Origin: Dichetophora obliterata
Taxonomy: Eukaryota > Arthropoda > Insecta > Diptera > Sciomyzidae
Reading direction: 5' to 3'
Assembly (NCBI GenBank): GCA_963920525.1
Contig: OY986438.1
Location: 93,610,057 to 93,674,056 of the forward strand
DNA: 64,000 nucleotides
Positions 41,780-52,574 of the stretch are shown here, one piece after another (position 1 is the stretch's first letter; every line of letters starts with the position of its first letter). The translations under genes and the position numbers were made by a program. The notes beneath the pieces are model-generated. The model ran no database searches and was not told the origin of the DNA. It saw only the letters and a list, made by a program, of their open reading frames with translations.

Positions 41780-42599
41780 GCCATGTTGGTCCAATGTTTT
41801 GGACCATGCGAAAGCTCCTACTGTGAATTAGCTGATGAAAATCCACCTCGACGCTTTGAACAAACATCAAATCCGGTTCCTTCAGTACAGTTGCCATTAT
41901 ATGATAGTCTACGAAAAGATTATTTTGAAATTTTAGATCTTCTCTCAAATGAAATAACGGCTAGATTTGATTAAACAGGTTTATATTTTACTTTTTTTTT
42001 AATTTTGCATGTTTACACCAGCTTCACTCAACCGACTCACTTTGATTTAACATTCGGTGAGTCGGTTGAGTGAAGCTAGTGTAAACTGGCACTTTGTAAA
42101 TCTTATTGTACATTTAAACAGATCTTGACACTCTAGAATCGTTGGAAAATATTGTAACCGAAGCCTTCAACGGAAAAGTGCCTTCTGAACAAAATCTAAA
42201 AACAAAACTAGATCTTTATGCAGATGACTTTGATGTGAGCGACCTCCACGCGCAACTTAAATTGCTGAAGCAATTGCCTGGCCAAACACCTTGAAATTGT
42301 AGTGGCATTGTATCCCAATTTGCAAAAAATTCAGATACTGTAAAAAACTATTAAATGAAGTTGAAAAACTTATTGCTTTGCTTTTGACTGTGCCTGCATC
42401 AGCAGTTTCATCTGAGCGTTCTTTTAGTGCACTAAGACGACTTAAAACGTATCTTCGAGCAACTATGACACAGAAACGACTCACTCATGCGGCACTTATA
42501 CATATTCACAAAGATAAAACCGAAGAATTGAATTCGATGGAGGTGGTGAAAGAGTTTGTTTCTCGCAAGGACAGAAAGAAATATTTTGGAATAATTTAA
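41780..42599 (+). pseudogene. hAT transposase C-terminal region (ZMYM1-like)
   Basis: The frame 41693-41974 has RRFEQTS and YFEILDLLSNEITARFD. It is interrupted by an intron-like segment (41979-42121), then continues from 42122 (LDTLESLENIV), with stops near 42290. It ends with the hAT dimerisation motif (42378-42599: PASAVSSERSFSALRRLKTY). The N-terminal BED finger and most of the catalytic domain are not visible. Confidence 0.85.
42011..42086. repeat. 30 bp-arm hairpin inside the hAT intron-like segment
   Basis: Arms 42011-42040 and 42057-42086 are reverse complements with one mismatch and a 16 nt loop. The enclosing 143 bp has GT-AG ends; it also has TTAAACAG on both sides, so it could be an insertion rather than an intron. 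Confidence 0.88.
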
Positions 42600-42935
42600 A
42601 TTGATATAACTTCTTGTACCTAATTGCATTTAAACCATGTAAAGATATACCTAGTCATGCTTTATAAAAGCAACCATTATTTCTTATATTTTCATATTAC
42701 CATATGAAAGATCCTTTAAAGAATAAATCTCTAATATTGAAATTGGAAGAACTTTTAAAAATAATGAAATTTTAATATTTTTTATATATTTTTATATTTT
42801 TTGATTTTAAACTAAAATAAAAAATTTGTTTATTCACATTCATGTTTCTTTGAAGAAATTTTGGTGAACTTTTTTTGCACCACCATTTGTACTGCCCCCC
42901 AGATGAAATTAGCTTCCGACGCGCTTGCTCTCACC

Positions 42936-43984
42936 TGCAATGTTTCTGTACGTAACGGAATCGATTTCTGTTCGATTTGTTCGTTCCAAATCGATAAGCT
43001 ATCACACGTTCCGGTTTCATTTCAATGGAACCTTTTAAAAAAGTGTTTCTGTACGTAAAGTGAATCGATAACAATGTGTCTCTTTTCTCACTGGCTTTGC
43101 GGCAAGTGAGAATTCTACCGATTTATCAAATGTCATTAATGTTGTGTATTATTAAGTTATCAATACTCGAAATTTACCTTTAAAAATGGTTACTTTCATA
43201 TAAGTCGAATTTTTTTCTGATTGAAATATTTTGTTATTCTTAAAAAAGTTTTAGTTTTAAAGGTAATACAATTTATAAATAATGCCTACTTACCAGAGAG
43301 CTGCACAAGCCTACTTGAAACTCTATTTCAAGTACTTGCTTAAAATACAAGTTCAAGCTAGCTTGAGCTTGATAATTTTGAATCAAGTATAGCTTGTAAT
43401 TGAATATAAATAAGCCCACGACAGCTTGCGACTTGCAAGTATGCTAGCTTACAATAAAACCAAGAAATATTGTAGATTTTATGAATGAAAATAAAAATTC
43501 TATTTGATACAAATTTGACAAATTTTTGTATGTGTATTTTTTTTTCTTCGACTTTCTTGTGGTTGCCGAATTTAGTTTGTTTCTAGCTGGAATGTAGCAA
43601 TATTTTGGTTGCTACTTTGGGTACACAAACAAAATTTTTAGATACTTCATTAGCCGAATAGATAGACGGGATTCTGATTCGGCTAATGAAATTATTATTG
43701 CTTAGTCAGGACTTGAAAAAATCTTTGTTCACTAATGGAACAAAGTAATGCATTTTAAAAATGTTTCCTCTGATTTATTTGGAATATAAAAGAAAATGCA
43801 TACAAATTAAACTAAATTGATTTCAAAGTATTTGCGCTGTAGTCTGGTTCTCCGGTCTTATTTTCAAGGTTTATTTTGGCGGTTTTTATTTGTAATAAAA
43901 TAAAATGCAACCATTTTAATTTTTTCATGTTATTTTACAATCTTACCTGTCAGGATATCGAAGTCGTTGTCTCCGATAGGAAAA
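42936..43984. other. No gene; CAAGCTAGCTTG palindromes and one copy of a dispersed repeat
   Basis: At 43330-43450 AAGTTCAAGCTAGCTTGAGC-type palindromes cluster. At 43458-43720 is a copy of the repeat unit found twice in each arm of 52575-57147, with its 14 bp stem ATTAGCCGAAT / ATTCGGCTAATGAA. Confidence 0.6.
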
Positions 43985-45451
43985 TTAAATGGACGACTTA
44001 GAAATCGCAGTTTTAAGCCATATAATTCACACAAAGCCTGATGGTGCTTACCCTGTAGAAATACAAGAGGCTGCGGACTATATTCTGCATTGGCTTCGTA
44101 TTATAATCAATGGCTGCATAAGCCTGACATGTGTATATTCCCTCTTTTCATATATAACTCTTGGAATAAGGCAGGAGTGGTCTTTATACCTAAAGCAGGG
44201 TCTTTATACCACCCCTAATGATTTCAGAGTCTAATGTCATTCCTCTTAAATAAGTGAGAAGGTCTGTAAGATTTGTATCTTCGCAGCAATATTGACTCTG
44301 CACTCTTATCGACATCACAGCACGCATATAGCAAGGGAAGGTCCGTGGAAACGGCTCTACACTCACTGGTCGGGACCATCGAAAGATCCCTCCTGCATAA
44401 TGAATTCACTCTAGTTACTTTCCTAGATATTAAGGGAGCATTCTATATTGTCACTTCACAATCTATACGACTAGAGTTGCTTAGGTGAATAACATCATTA
44501 TTGATCTTATAGGTAAGCTACTCAATTGCAGAGTAATCTTATAAGGCCTAGGATCTTATAGCGCTCTAAGATCGGTATGTTTTTAGGCGGTGTGCTATCT
44601 CCACTAATCTGGAATCTGATTGTGAACAACGACTGCTGTCTCTGGAGAGGGCTGTTTAGGGGCAGTCTACGCTGACGACCTAGAAATCAGCAGTCAGAGG
44701 CAAATTTTCTTCTACTCTATTCGACATTAAGCAAAAAACTCTCTGCAAACTCGAGCGATGGGCCTAACTACCCGATGGCGCTGAGCTGGAAATTTAATAT
44801 TTTTGAGCGTAGGAAGAAAGCGACAGTTGCGTTGTACGCATTCAAAAAAGCTATAGGGGCAAGATGGAGTTTTCCCCCGTGTCGTTCAATAACTATATAC
44901 AGGGGTCATTAGACCTATACTTCTATACGGAGCAACGATATGGTAGCTATTTTTGGCAAGTTCATATATTTCAAACAACACCTTCTACTGCTAAACAGCA
45001 GCTAGTTCGGCGGTCAGACTCAGGGAAACTTGAGTATGGGAAACCTGGGGACTCTACAAATTCAATTTCATTCCAAAAATGACTGATTACTGCAAACCAC
45101 TGCTTTCCTTTGATGGAAACTACAGCACACTTATTCCACCTAAGTTAACCAGGAAGTCTACGCATCTATACAGATGGGTCAGAATTAAATGACAAGGTCG
45201 AATATGGGGTTTACTCAAAAGAATTAGGGGTATCCCTGGCTCGTAGGCTGTCTGTAGTGTTTTAAAAGCCGAAATGATGGTAATCACGGAAGTTGCAACA
45301 TGGCTCTCAGCGAATGTCATCTCAAAACGAGAAATATACAATTTCTCGGACAGCTGAGCTACGATCAAAACGGTGGAGAAAGGAACTATCAACTCTAAAG
45401 TAGCCGAAGAATGCTGTGCTACATTAAGTGAAATATCAAATTATTTTAATA

Positions 45452-47829
45452 AGGTAATGTTCCTTAGACGGATCACACTTTGAAATTAGTTTGTATCTTC
45501 ATCTGGTGGAAATTATATTGATATTGCGGGGTACCGTTGGAAAGAAGATGAGCATAGGAATCTTTTTGCTGAAGATAGTTTATCGATTGGATTACAAAAA
45601 AAAATTTATCGCACAATTTCCGACCACATGATTTTTTGGAAATTTTTTTCTGTGTCTTTAGACGGACCACTTGGAAAAACTTGAAAATATGAGTGAAAAT
45701 GAAGAAATAACATCAGATTTTGGATATTTATTGAACGTTTATTCATTGTTTCTATATTTAATCGACGTCCATTGGTTTATCCTCTGCTTCGCTGGAAAAT
45801 TCATCCAAGTTTGGATCGCAGTGTTCACATATGAAACGGCTACCTTGGGCTTTGGCACATTTGAGGTGAACAACTATGCCACATTTCCTGTTGCATGCAA
45901 CCTGATGGTGGTGTTGTTTTTGGATGTAATGGTCCAACTTCATCCAAAATGGAAGCCAAACTAGCAGAACGGGACACTGTTGAACCACTAACTGATGGTG
46001 GTTCGGAAGTTGTTACTTCACTCTCTGCACCTACGTCAGGTGCAGGACCAATGACAATCAGGCGTGGATTGGTTTCATCTTCCGGATCTTCTTCTGCTAC
46101 CACGATCGATTGATTTTCGCCACTTATTTTGGCTTGAATGAAGTCGGATTCTGTAAAAACAGTTGAATCGTAGGGCCAAATGCCACTTGCGCGAAATCCC
46201 GCCTTTATATTGGCCAGTGTTAAAGCAAAATCGAGGGTTTTGGCAAGTAATCCAACAAGATGTCGCATCAAAATTGGATCCGTTCTATGATTCTTCGGCC
46301 AATCATTGCAAAGTTTGGAATTATATGTGCTTATTGGCTTAAAAACTGAAACATCAAGCGGTTAAAGCTTGTGCGAGCAATGGGGGGGAATTGTCAATAG
46401 AGTCACACCATGTTGTTCAGCCAAATCCAATGCTTCGATGGATAGATGCGATGTGTGTTCATCAAGAATAAGCAAATTGGGTGTCGCCAATGATGAATGA
46501 ACCACGCTCAGCCGATGACAATTGCCCGACTTTACTCATCCCTCGGATGGCTATCACTTTTCCAATTTTTTTGGGAACACAGCTGCAACCAGATTCGTCC
46601 ATATTCCAAATGCGCTCTGACGTATATTTGTCTTCCGTCCCTAAAACTTCGCCCATATTCTTCATGAAATGGTCAAAGTTTTTTTGAGAGAATGCTTTCA
46701 CCCGATTGATGCTTGTTTGCTCGGGTGTGCGCAGCAAAAGTTCTTTATGTCTGCGCATGAAGCTGTAATACCAATTTCGGCCGGCCATTGCTTCCGTTGC
46801 CCATATCATGATTCAGGAGAGTCAGATCCAAGTTTCACAGCATATTGATATGCTAACTCACGAAATTCGGTTGTTTTAAGGCCACAATAAAGCAAACAGC
46901 ACTGTTTGGCGTATTCAACCAATTGTTGTTCTTCTTCAGGTGTGAAAATCTACGATAAAATAACAAGGCTGTAGAAAATTGTACACGTTTCCAGTATATT
47001 TTCTAATAAAATCAAAATACCATGCGATGTGCTCCGAGCGGTTCGTTCTTTCGAACCAATCTATTGAGTTCAGCGTCAGTAAGTTTGGTAATGTCTTTGT
47101 TTTCTGCATCAAACTTCTTTATGTATCGTATCAAGGTGGTTTTGAAAAGACCAAATTCTGCTGAGACGTCACGCAACGATCGCTTGCTGATTTTAACTGC
47201 TTTCAATGCCTCTACTCCAGCCTCATAATTGATAGTTGTTTTTACTGGTGTTTTTGCCAGTGTTTTTTAGGTGTTTTGCTCGTACTTGCTGACATTTTCA
47301 CAACAAAACTGTATGATAATTAAAAAAAAATTAATTAAAATGCATTCACACCAAATTTAATGCCTATTCCGAACATAAAAACACTCAAAATGGCGTAACA
47401 ACAAAAAAACATGATATATAAACACTGGTCCGTCTAAGGACACAAAACTGGTCCGTCTAAGGAAATGATGGCCATCTTGGCCATGTGGCAGAAAAAAATT
47501 TTATCACGCAATATCAATGGGTTTCTGTACGTATATTGAAAGTAAACTAAATTCAATTACTTTTAAGTGTATTGAACTTCAAAAAATGTTCACAAATTTT
47601 CAAAATATGAGCGTACACAAAATGTTTAAAAAAGTTTTGAAAACCCAAAATTTAACGAAATTTTATTTTAACACGATGATATGCGTCTATATTCGTCGGA
47701 ATACTACCAAAACTGTGCTCTCAGTGTGCTAATCATTTGGTATAAGTGACGTTTCGCTTTGACAGTCAGATGTCAAAAATTTATGAGTGGTCCTTCTAAG
47801 GAGCCGGTCCGTCTAAGGGAACATTACCT
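45452..47829 (-). mobile_element. pogo-like transposon, 2.4 kb
   Basis: Inverted ends AGGTAATGTTCCTTAGACGGA, flanked by TA. Copies of GGTCCGTCTAAGG or its complement occur near both ends (45462, 45659, 47427, 47448, 47806), as expected for transposase binding sites. It interrupts the RNase H region of the LINE. Confidence 0.9.
45758..47206 (-). pseudogene. pogo/Tigger-like transposase, frameshifted
   Basis: Minus strand: the psq-type helix-turn-helix (47012-47206, RSLRDVSAEFGLFKTTLIRY), an intron-like gap, a CENP-B-type DNA-binding part (about 46810-46960), the DDE domain (46462-46809 with NMDESG, the first Asp), a lost segment, and the C-terminus (45840-46271, IKAGFRASGIWPYDSTVF). A cysteine/histidine tail (CNRKCGIVVHLKCA, FICEHCD; 45758-45905) resembles half a PHD-type finger. 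Frameshifts and stops make it non-functional. Confidence 0.85.
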
Positions 47830-48150
47830 TATTAGCTTTCAATATGGGCACCAGGGCATAAGGGCAAAAAAGGGTAACAAAAAGCAGAAGAGCTTGCTAG
47901 AAACGGTACCGTGGTGACATCAGTGATTCAGAACCCACCGATCATTCCGTTGCTAACTGTCAAACTATAGAACAACAATGCTTATCTGTCCGACTGTTGA
48001 CCTTAAGCTATCGAGAGCCCTTCACTCGCTGGGAAGACTAGAGGTTCTAGTGGCCGTTACCACTGCTTAATAGACAGACATGCCTCCAGACTGGCATTCA
48101 TCACAAGAAGAAACAAACATCTGCGATCGTTCTTCTTTTCTAAGCCGACC

Positions 48151-50447
48151 TGTCAAAAAAAAAGTGATAACTTTTTCAGTGTCATTAATCTGTTAATTTT
48201 TGTTTTTTATACATTGATCTGCAAATTTAATGAAAATGAGTGATTGGGATGATAAGACAATAATTAGAATTTTTACTCGCTTCACGCGTTGGAGTCCGTA
48301 GTTTCCGTCCAAAAAATATATAGGCACACGTTTGGCGGTACTCCACCTAGCAGATGGACTATGATGAGGCTCGTGAATAATTTTGCCTAGAGTGGAAGAA
48401 TCGTAAGAAGGCCTTATCTCTGCAGGCAATTATGCATAAAGATTTAAGCTTATTCCCTAACAAAATTCAACAAACAAGCAAGCTGACGCAGCCGACTTGC
48501 TGATTCGCTTGAAATTTTGCGAGATGGTGAAAGAGGACGAAAACATCTTGAACTGCAATTTTATTTCTGTCATTGAGATGCTTAATCCAACAAAATTGTC
48601 GAATATTGAATGATTTAAACCCATAGATACTCCATGAGACAGAATTGCATCCACTTTGCGTCACAGTGTGGTGTGCAGTTTCATCAAGTTTCATTGTCTG
48701 ACCTTACTTTACGAAGAAAACGGTCTTATTGTTATGATCAATGGAGGCCGTTACATAAAGGTGTTCTCGGCCAAAGAATAATACCATTCAACTCTGTGTG
48801 TTTTCAAGTAGACAGACCTGTCATGACAGAACTACAGCGGAAATGCCCCAATAAATTAATTTCAACAAACTTCACATTCCGTCGAACTAACCAATTAACT
48901 TCATAAAAATGCATTAATTTGCAAACGCATAAAGAAAAATAAATTATTATAATAATAAAATAACAATAAATAGATTCTCTTAATGTAGCAATATTCATCA
49001 GCCACCCTGTATCTTTAACGACAAAGTGATAATTTAAGATTAATATATATAATTCAAAGTTTAAAGAGCAGTAAAGGTCGACACAAAGACACTTTCAAGG
49101 TCTGATACGGCCAATACATTGTTTTTTATAAGCATGGCTTATTTTTAAACATTTTTTTGGCATTTTTTTGGCAGGAAAAATACTGTTTCCAACAAATCTA
49201 GCCCAAACAAATTTTCTTGTAAAGTATAAATGATAGCGAAGTTAATGGACATTTTTTACTTTAATTTTTAAGTTTACCGTTGTATCGAGACAATTTCATT
49301 CAAATAAACAAAAACTTTTACTATAAATACAAAATAATTTAATGGCTTCCACGTGTTTAAACTTGAAGCAAAACTCAAAAATATCTATTACATTTGTTAA
49401 CGATTAATAACAACAACGAATTCACTTCACAGCACATCCGATTTGAAAGTAAAATCCAAAAACATAAAACGTTCGAAAATGTACACAAATGGAAATAGAA
49501 ACACGAAACTTCTAATATGGAATTTGCTTTAACAGTTTTTTGTATCCACTTTCTCTTACGTTTTTTGCATTAAGTTGTAATAAAATGCTTAGAAATCATT
49601 AAGTCTACATTATCGACAAGTGGCAAAACCAGTTTCTTGAAAAGAAATCTAACTGCTAAATTTGTTTAAAATAGCAAATAAACATTGCACTGTTTGTTAT
49701 ATTTCCGTGACAAAATCTTCAATCATCACTTTCATTTATTTCTCAGGATCTATAAAGTTTAAGTTTAAAAAATAATAAATGTAATTAATATTCAGTTCTC
49801 GAAGCAAGCAAAGCAAAGCAAACCAAAACAAAAGACTTAAGCGACAAACTTTCTTTTAATAGTCACGAGAGTCATGGAATCTTTTTTCACACTTGTTGGA
49901 ATAGGTAGATGTGTATAATTAAAATTTCGGTGTGAAAAATGAAAGCGAAATTCTATTATTTAATTCTTTTTATATTGTTAATACAAGTTTTTTTTATATG
50001 TTTTCAAGCTCACCATTAAGCTGACTCTCTCTCTCCTTGAATGTGGTTTCTCTTTATGTTTGCATTTAATTCTACTGCACAGAGTGAAAGGTGAATACTT
50101 GACATTGTATCAATCATATTAGTTCAAACCGTTCAAACCGGCCACCTAAGGGATAGTTTTTCGTTCTAAGTTAACTTAATTTAAAGTTTAAACTATGTTT
50201 TAAATAGAATTTAACCGAACTAATTTACACTTAAAATAGTGGATTTTCAGCAATTAAGATTTTTAAAAAGTGTTGAAACAAGCTGTTTCATGCAATTTAT
50301 TCGCATTTATATAATAAAAAGGCACATCATCGAAATATGTCAACTATTTCTGGTCACATTTTATAATATTAGTCAACGTTTTATTAGAACCAGCATAATC
50401 AAAAATTGATTCTTTAGTTAGTTAAACTCAGATTAAAACTAATCTTA
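48151..50447. other. No gene recognised
   Basis: Positions 48190-48910 have higher GC and several mid-size frames on both strands, possibly an unclassified transposon remnant, but none could be named. From 49010 on it is plain AT-rich DNA with no supported feature. Confidence 0.5.
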
Positions 50448-50686
50448 GGGCCAATTTTTCAGTGCGAGTTTAAACTGTAGTCAAATTAAACCGAGCTTAA
50501 CTCGCCAAAGTTGGACATTTAAACTCGGTTCAGGCAAAAAAGAAACACATTATTTGATAATTTAAGTCAATTTAACTTCAACGAATGCTTAAATATCTAG
50601 TTAAACCGAGTTTAAACGTCCAATTTTGGTGAGTTAAGTTAGGTTTAATTTGACTAAAGTTTAAACTCGTACTGAAAAACTAACCC
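50448..50686. mobile_element. Palindromic MITE, 239 bp (second copy)
   Basis: GGGCCAATTTTTCAGT ... ACTGAAAAACTAACCC with TTA duplications (50445-50447, 50687-50689). The same family as 26898-27135; the 3 bp TTA target is of PIF/Harbinger type. Confidence 0.9.
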
Positions 50687-51625
50687 TTAGTGTATTTAAA
50701 GAAAAGTTAAGCAAGGCTTAAGCCAACACAGAAAAACTGACAATAAAACACCCAACACAATTTTGTATTGAAGCAACACTGTTAAAGAATAAATACGTGT
50801 ATTTCTTTAACTAGTAAAGTCTAAAAGTTGTGTACGGAATGTGTTAAAATGTGACTAATGTCTGAGCCTTAAAAATTATTATTATATGTATAAATAGCCA
50901 AAAAAATCCCAAGTGAATGAACTAGTAATTTTTTTATTAGCTACAATTTTAAAGGTCTAAGTTGCTCTACCACAGCTTACTATATAATATACTAGTATTC
51001 TATAAAAGTGAAAAACAACAAAGCAGCAATCAAGAAACTTCAACTATTAAAACTGTGAAGTTTCAACGCATTCTTTACAATGTTTGCTGTCTTAGATACA
51101 AAGATTTCCGTTTAAAAACTAAGCAATTGCCGTTATACGCAAGGTTATTGACCTAGATGAGATGTATCATCAGCAACTAGTACACAACAAACATTTATTG
51201 ACAACCATTACAAGCACAGAAACGAAATCAATGGGTGAAAATGTTGCTACGTTAGATGCCGATAATAATATATGTAGGTGACAAATAGAAAATATGTAAG
51301 TAGATGACTCTTGGACTTGATTCATGACTACGGATAACAGAAGAAAGATACAAACACAATAGTAAAAATGTTTTTATAAATTCGATGTTGATATAGATAT
51401 GTATGAACATACGAAAGTATGCCTTTACTCAAAAGGCTTTAGTGCCGTGCCGTACCGCATTAGAGCCAGTGTTACCGTTTTGGCTATTTATAGCCAAAAG
51501 TGGCGATTTTTTTCTCGCGGTCAGTATTTGGCTATTTGGCGATTTTATTTTTCATTTGGCTATTTATTTTATTCGATTATCTGACGAAAATTAATTTTTT
51601 TTACACATAAATGATTTAAAATTTG
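50687..51625. other. No gene recognised
   Basis: AT-rich. A short GGCTATTTATAGCCAAA palindrome sits at about 51480-51497; otherwise nothing supportable. Confidence 0.5.
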
Positions 51626-52065
51626 TTAGCGAGAGTGAATTTTCTCTTCATGTAAATACAACCTGCCAGTGATGCCAATCGTGCAGCACACGGCAAGAAT
51701 GTGATCCAATAAGAGCTTCCTACTTTGTTTTCTAAATAAAATACAAAAAAAATCAATGTATTGATACAAATTTTTATTTGGAATGAAAGTTCGGTTCCTA
51801 CAACTCAATGTTATAAAAATTATTTCGTTCAAATGTTGCCCACGACTAGCTCTTAAATGGCTCTACTGTGGGTCTAACTTTCAAATTTCGATAAAATTCG
51901 AGATCGGTGACGAATCGATTGTTCACGGTTTTCACGAACACTCTCTGCTACTGCAGAAATATTCTCAAAATTATGGGCTCTATGCACTCCGATTGAATGA
52001 TGAATGTCCAATAGTGTAAAATTGGTTAGAAATTTGGTGATGGTTTGCACGCTCATAACGACCAA
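51626..52065 (-). pseudogene. Mariner-type transposase remnant (N-terminal to middle part)
   Basis: The frame 51874-52065 has RAHNFENISAVAESVRENRE and QSIRHRSRIL, matching the second DNA-binding helix region of DUF4817-type mariner transposases. This is the region deleted from the copy at 304-1233. The continuation toward 51626 is too decayed to read. Confidence 0.55.
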
Positions 52066-52574
52066 AATGATGTTAAAGAACTCTATAACATTCTCTAACT
52101 AATGACTGATTTGGAAGTAAGTTTTAACAATTAATAAACGTTGTTTAGGAGTAAAGTAGAAATCGAAAATCTACGGATCTTTACGTCTTGTTCACATTAC
52201 GTTACTTCTATTATAATCGCTTGTATGAGAAAAGTATTGATTGAAACAGTTAGTGATAGAACACACTGCTGCAGTGATATTTCATTACATTACGTTACGT
52301 CTATTATAACTGGGCCTTAAGTCTATTCATAATTGAGTCGTATTGAATACTGAACACAAACGTCATATGGACAAGCCATTTGACACATACAGCTGTCAAA
52401 ACAACCCAGTTGGAAAAGGACATCGTATTGGATCACCCTTTACAATAATTTTACATGTAAATTCAACTCAAATCACGTGTCACTAAAGTATACGCAGCAA
52501 TGTAGATAACTTCTATTATGAAAACTAATTTGTGTAATGTATTTGCAACTAGTTTGTAAATCTATTTGCAACAA
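52066..52574. other. No gene recognised
   Basis: A pair of short direct repeats (ACATTACGTTACTTCTATTATAA at 52194 and about 52287) is the only structure seen. Confidence 0.45.

Larger units (their letters stand above)
41167..42927 (+). mobile_element. hAT transposon, 1.76 kb, degenerate
   Basis: Inverted ends CATTGGCGTCGGAAGC / CAAGCGCGTCGGAAGC; 8 bp duplication CTCTCACC (41159-41166 and 42928-42935). It carries a hAT transposase C-terminal region. A large internal part of the transposase is missing. Confidence 0.93.
43985..48150 (+). pseudogene. LINE with RNase H (LOA/I/R1-type), split by a pogo-like element
   Basis: Plus-strand remnants: the RT start (43989-44234, EIQEAADYILHWLRIIINGC), HAYSKGRSVETALHSLVGTI and LDIKGAF (44318-44450), GGVLSPLIWN (about 44590), VYADDL (about 44668), RNase H YTDGSELND (about 45170) and FSDS (about 45345). 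It resumes after the pogo-like insert with WAPGHKG and AEELARNGTV at about 47850-47910. The RNase H domain separates it from the Jockey-type LINEs nearby. Many stops and frameshifts. Confidence 0.82.

Noticed and set aside
45758..45988. Stand-alone PHD-finger gene
   Set aside because: The Cys/His cluster is incomplete, lies within the pogo-like element and is read as the tail of its transposase.
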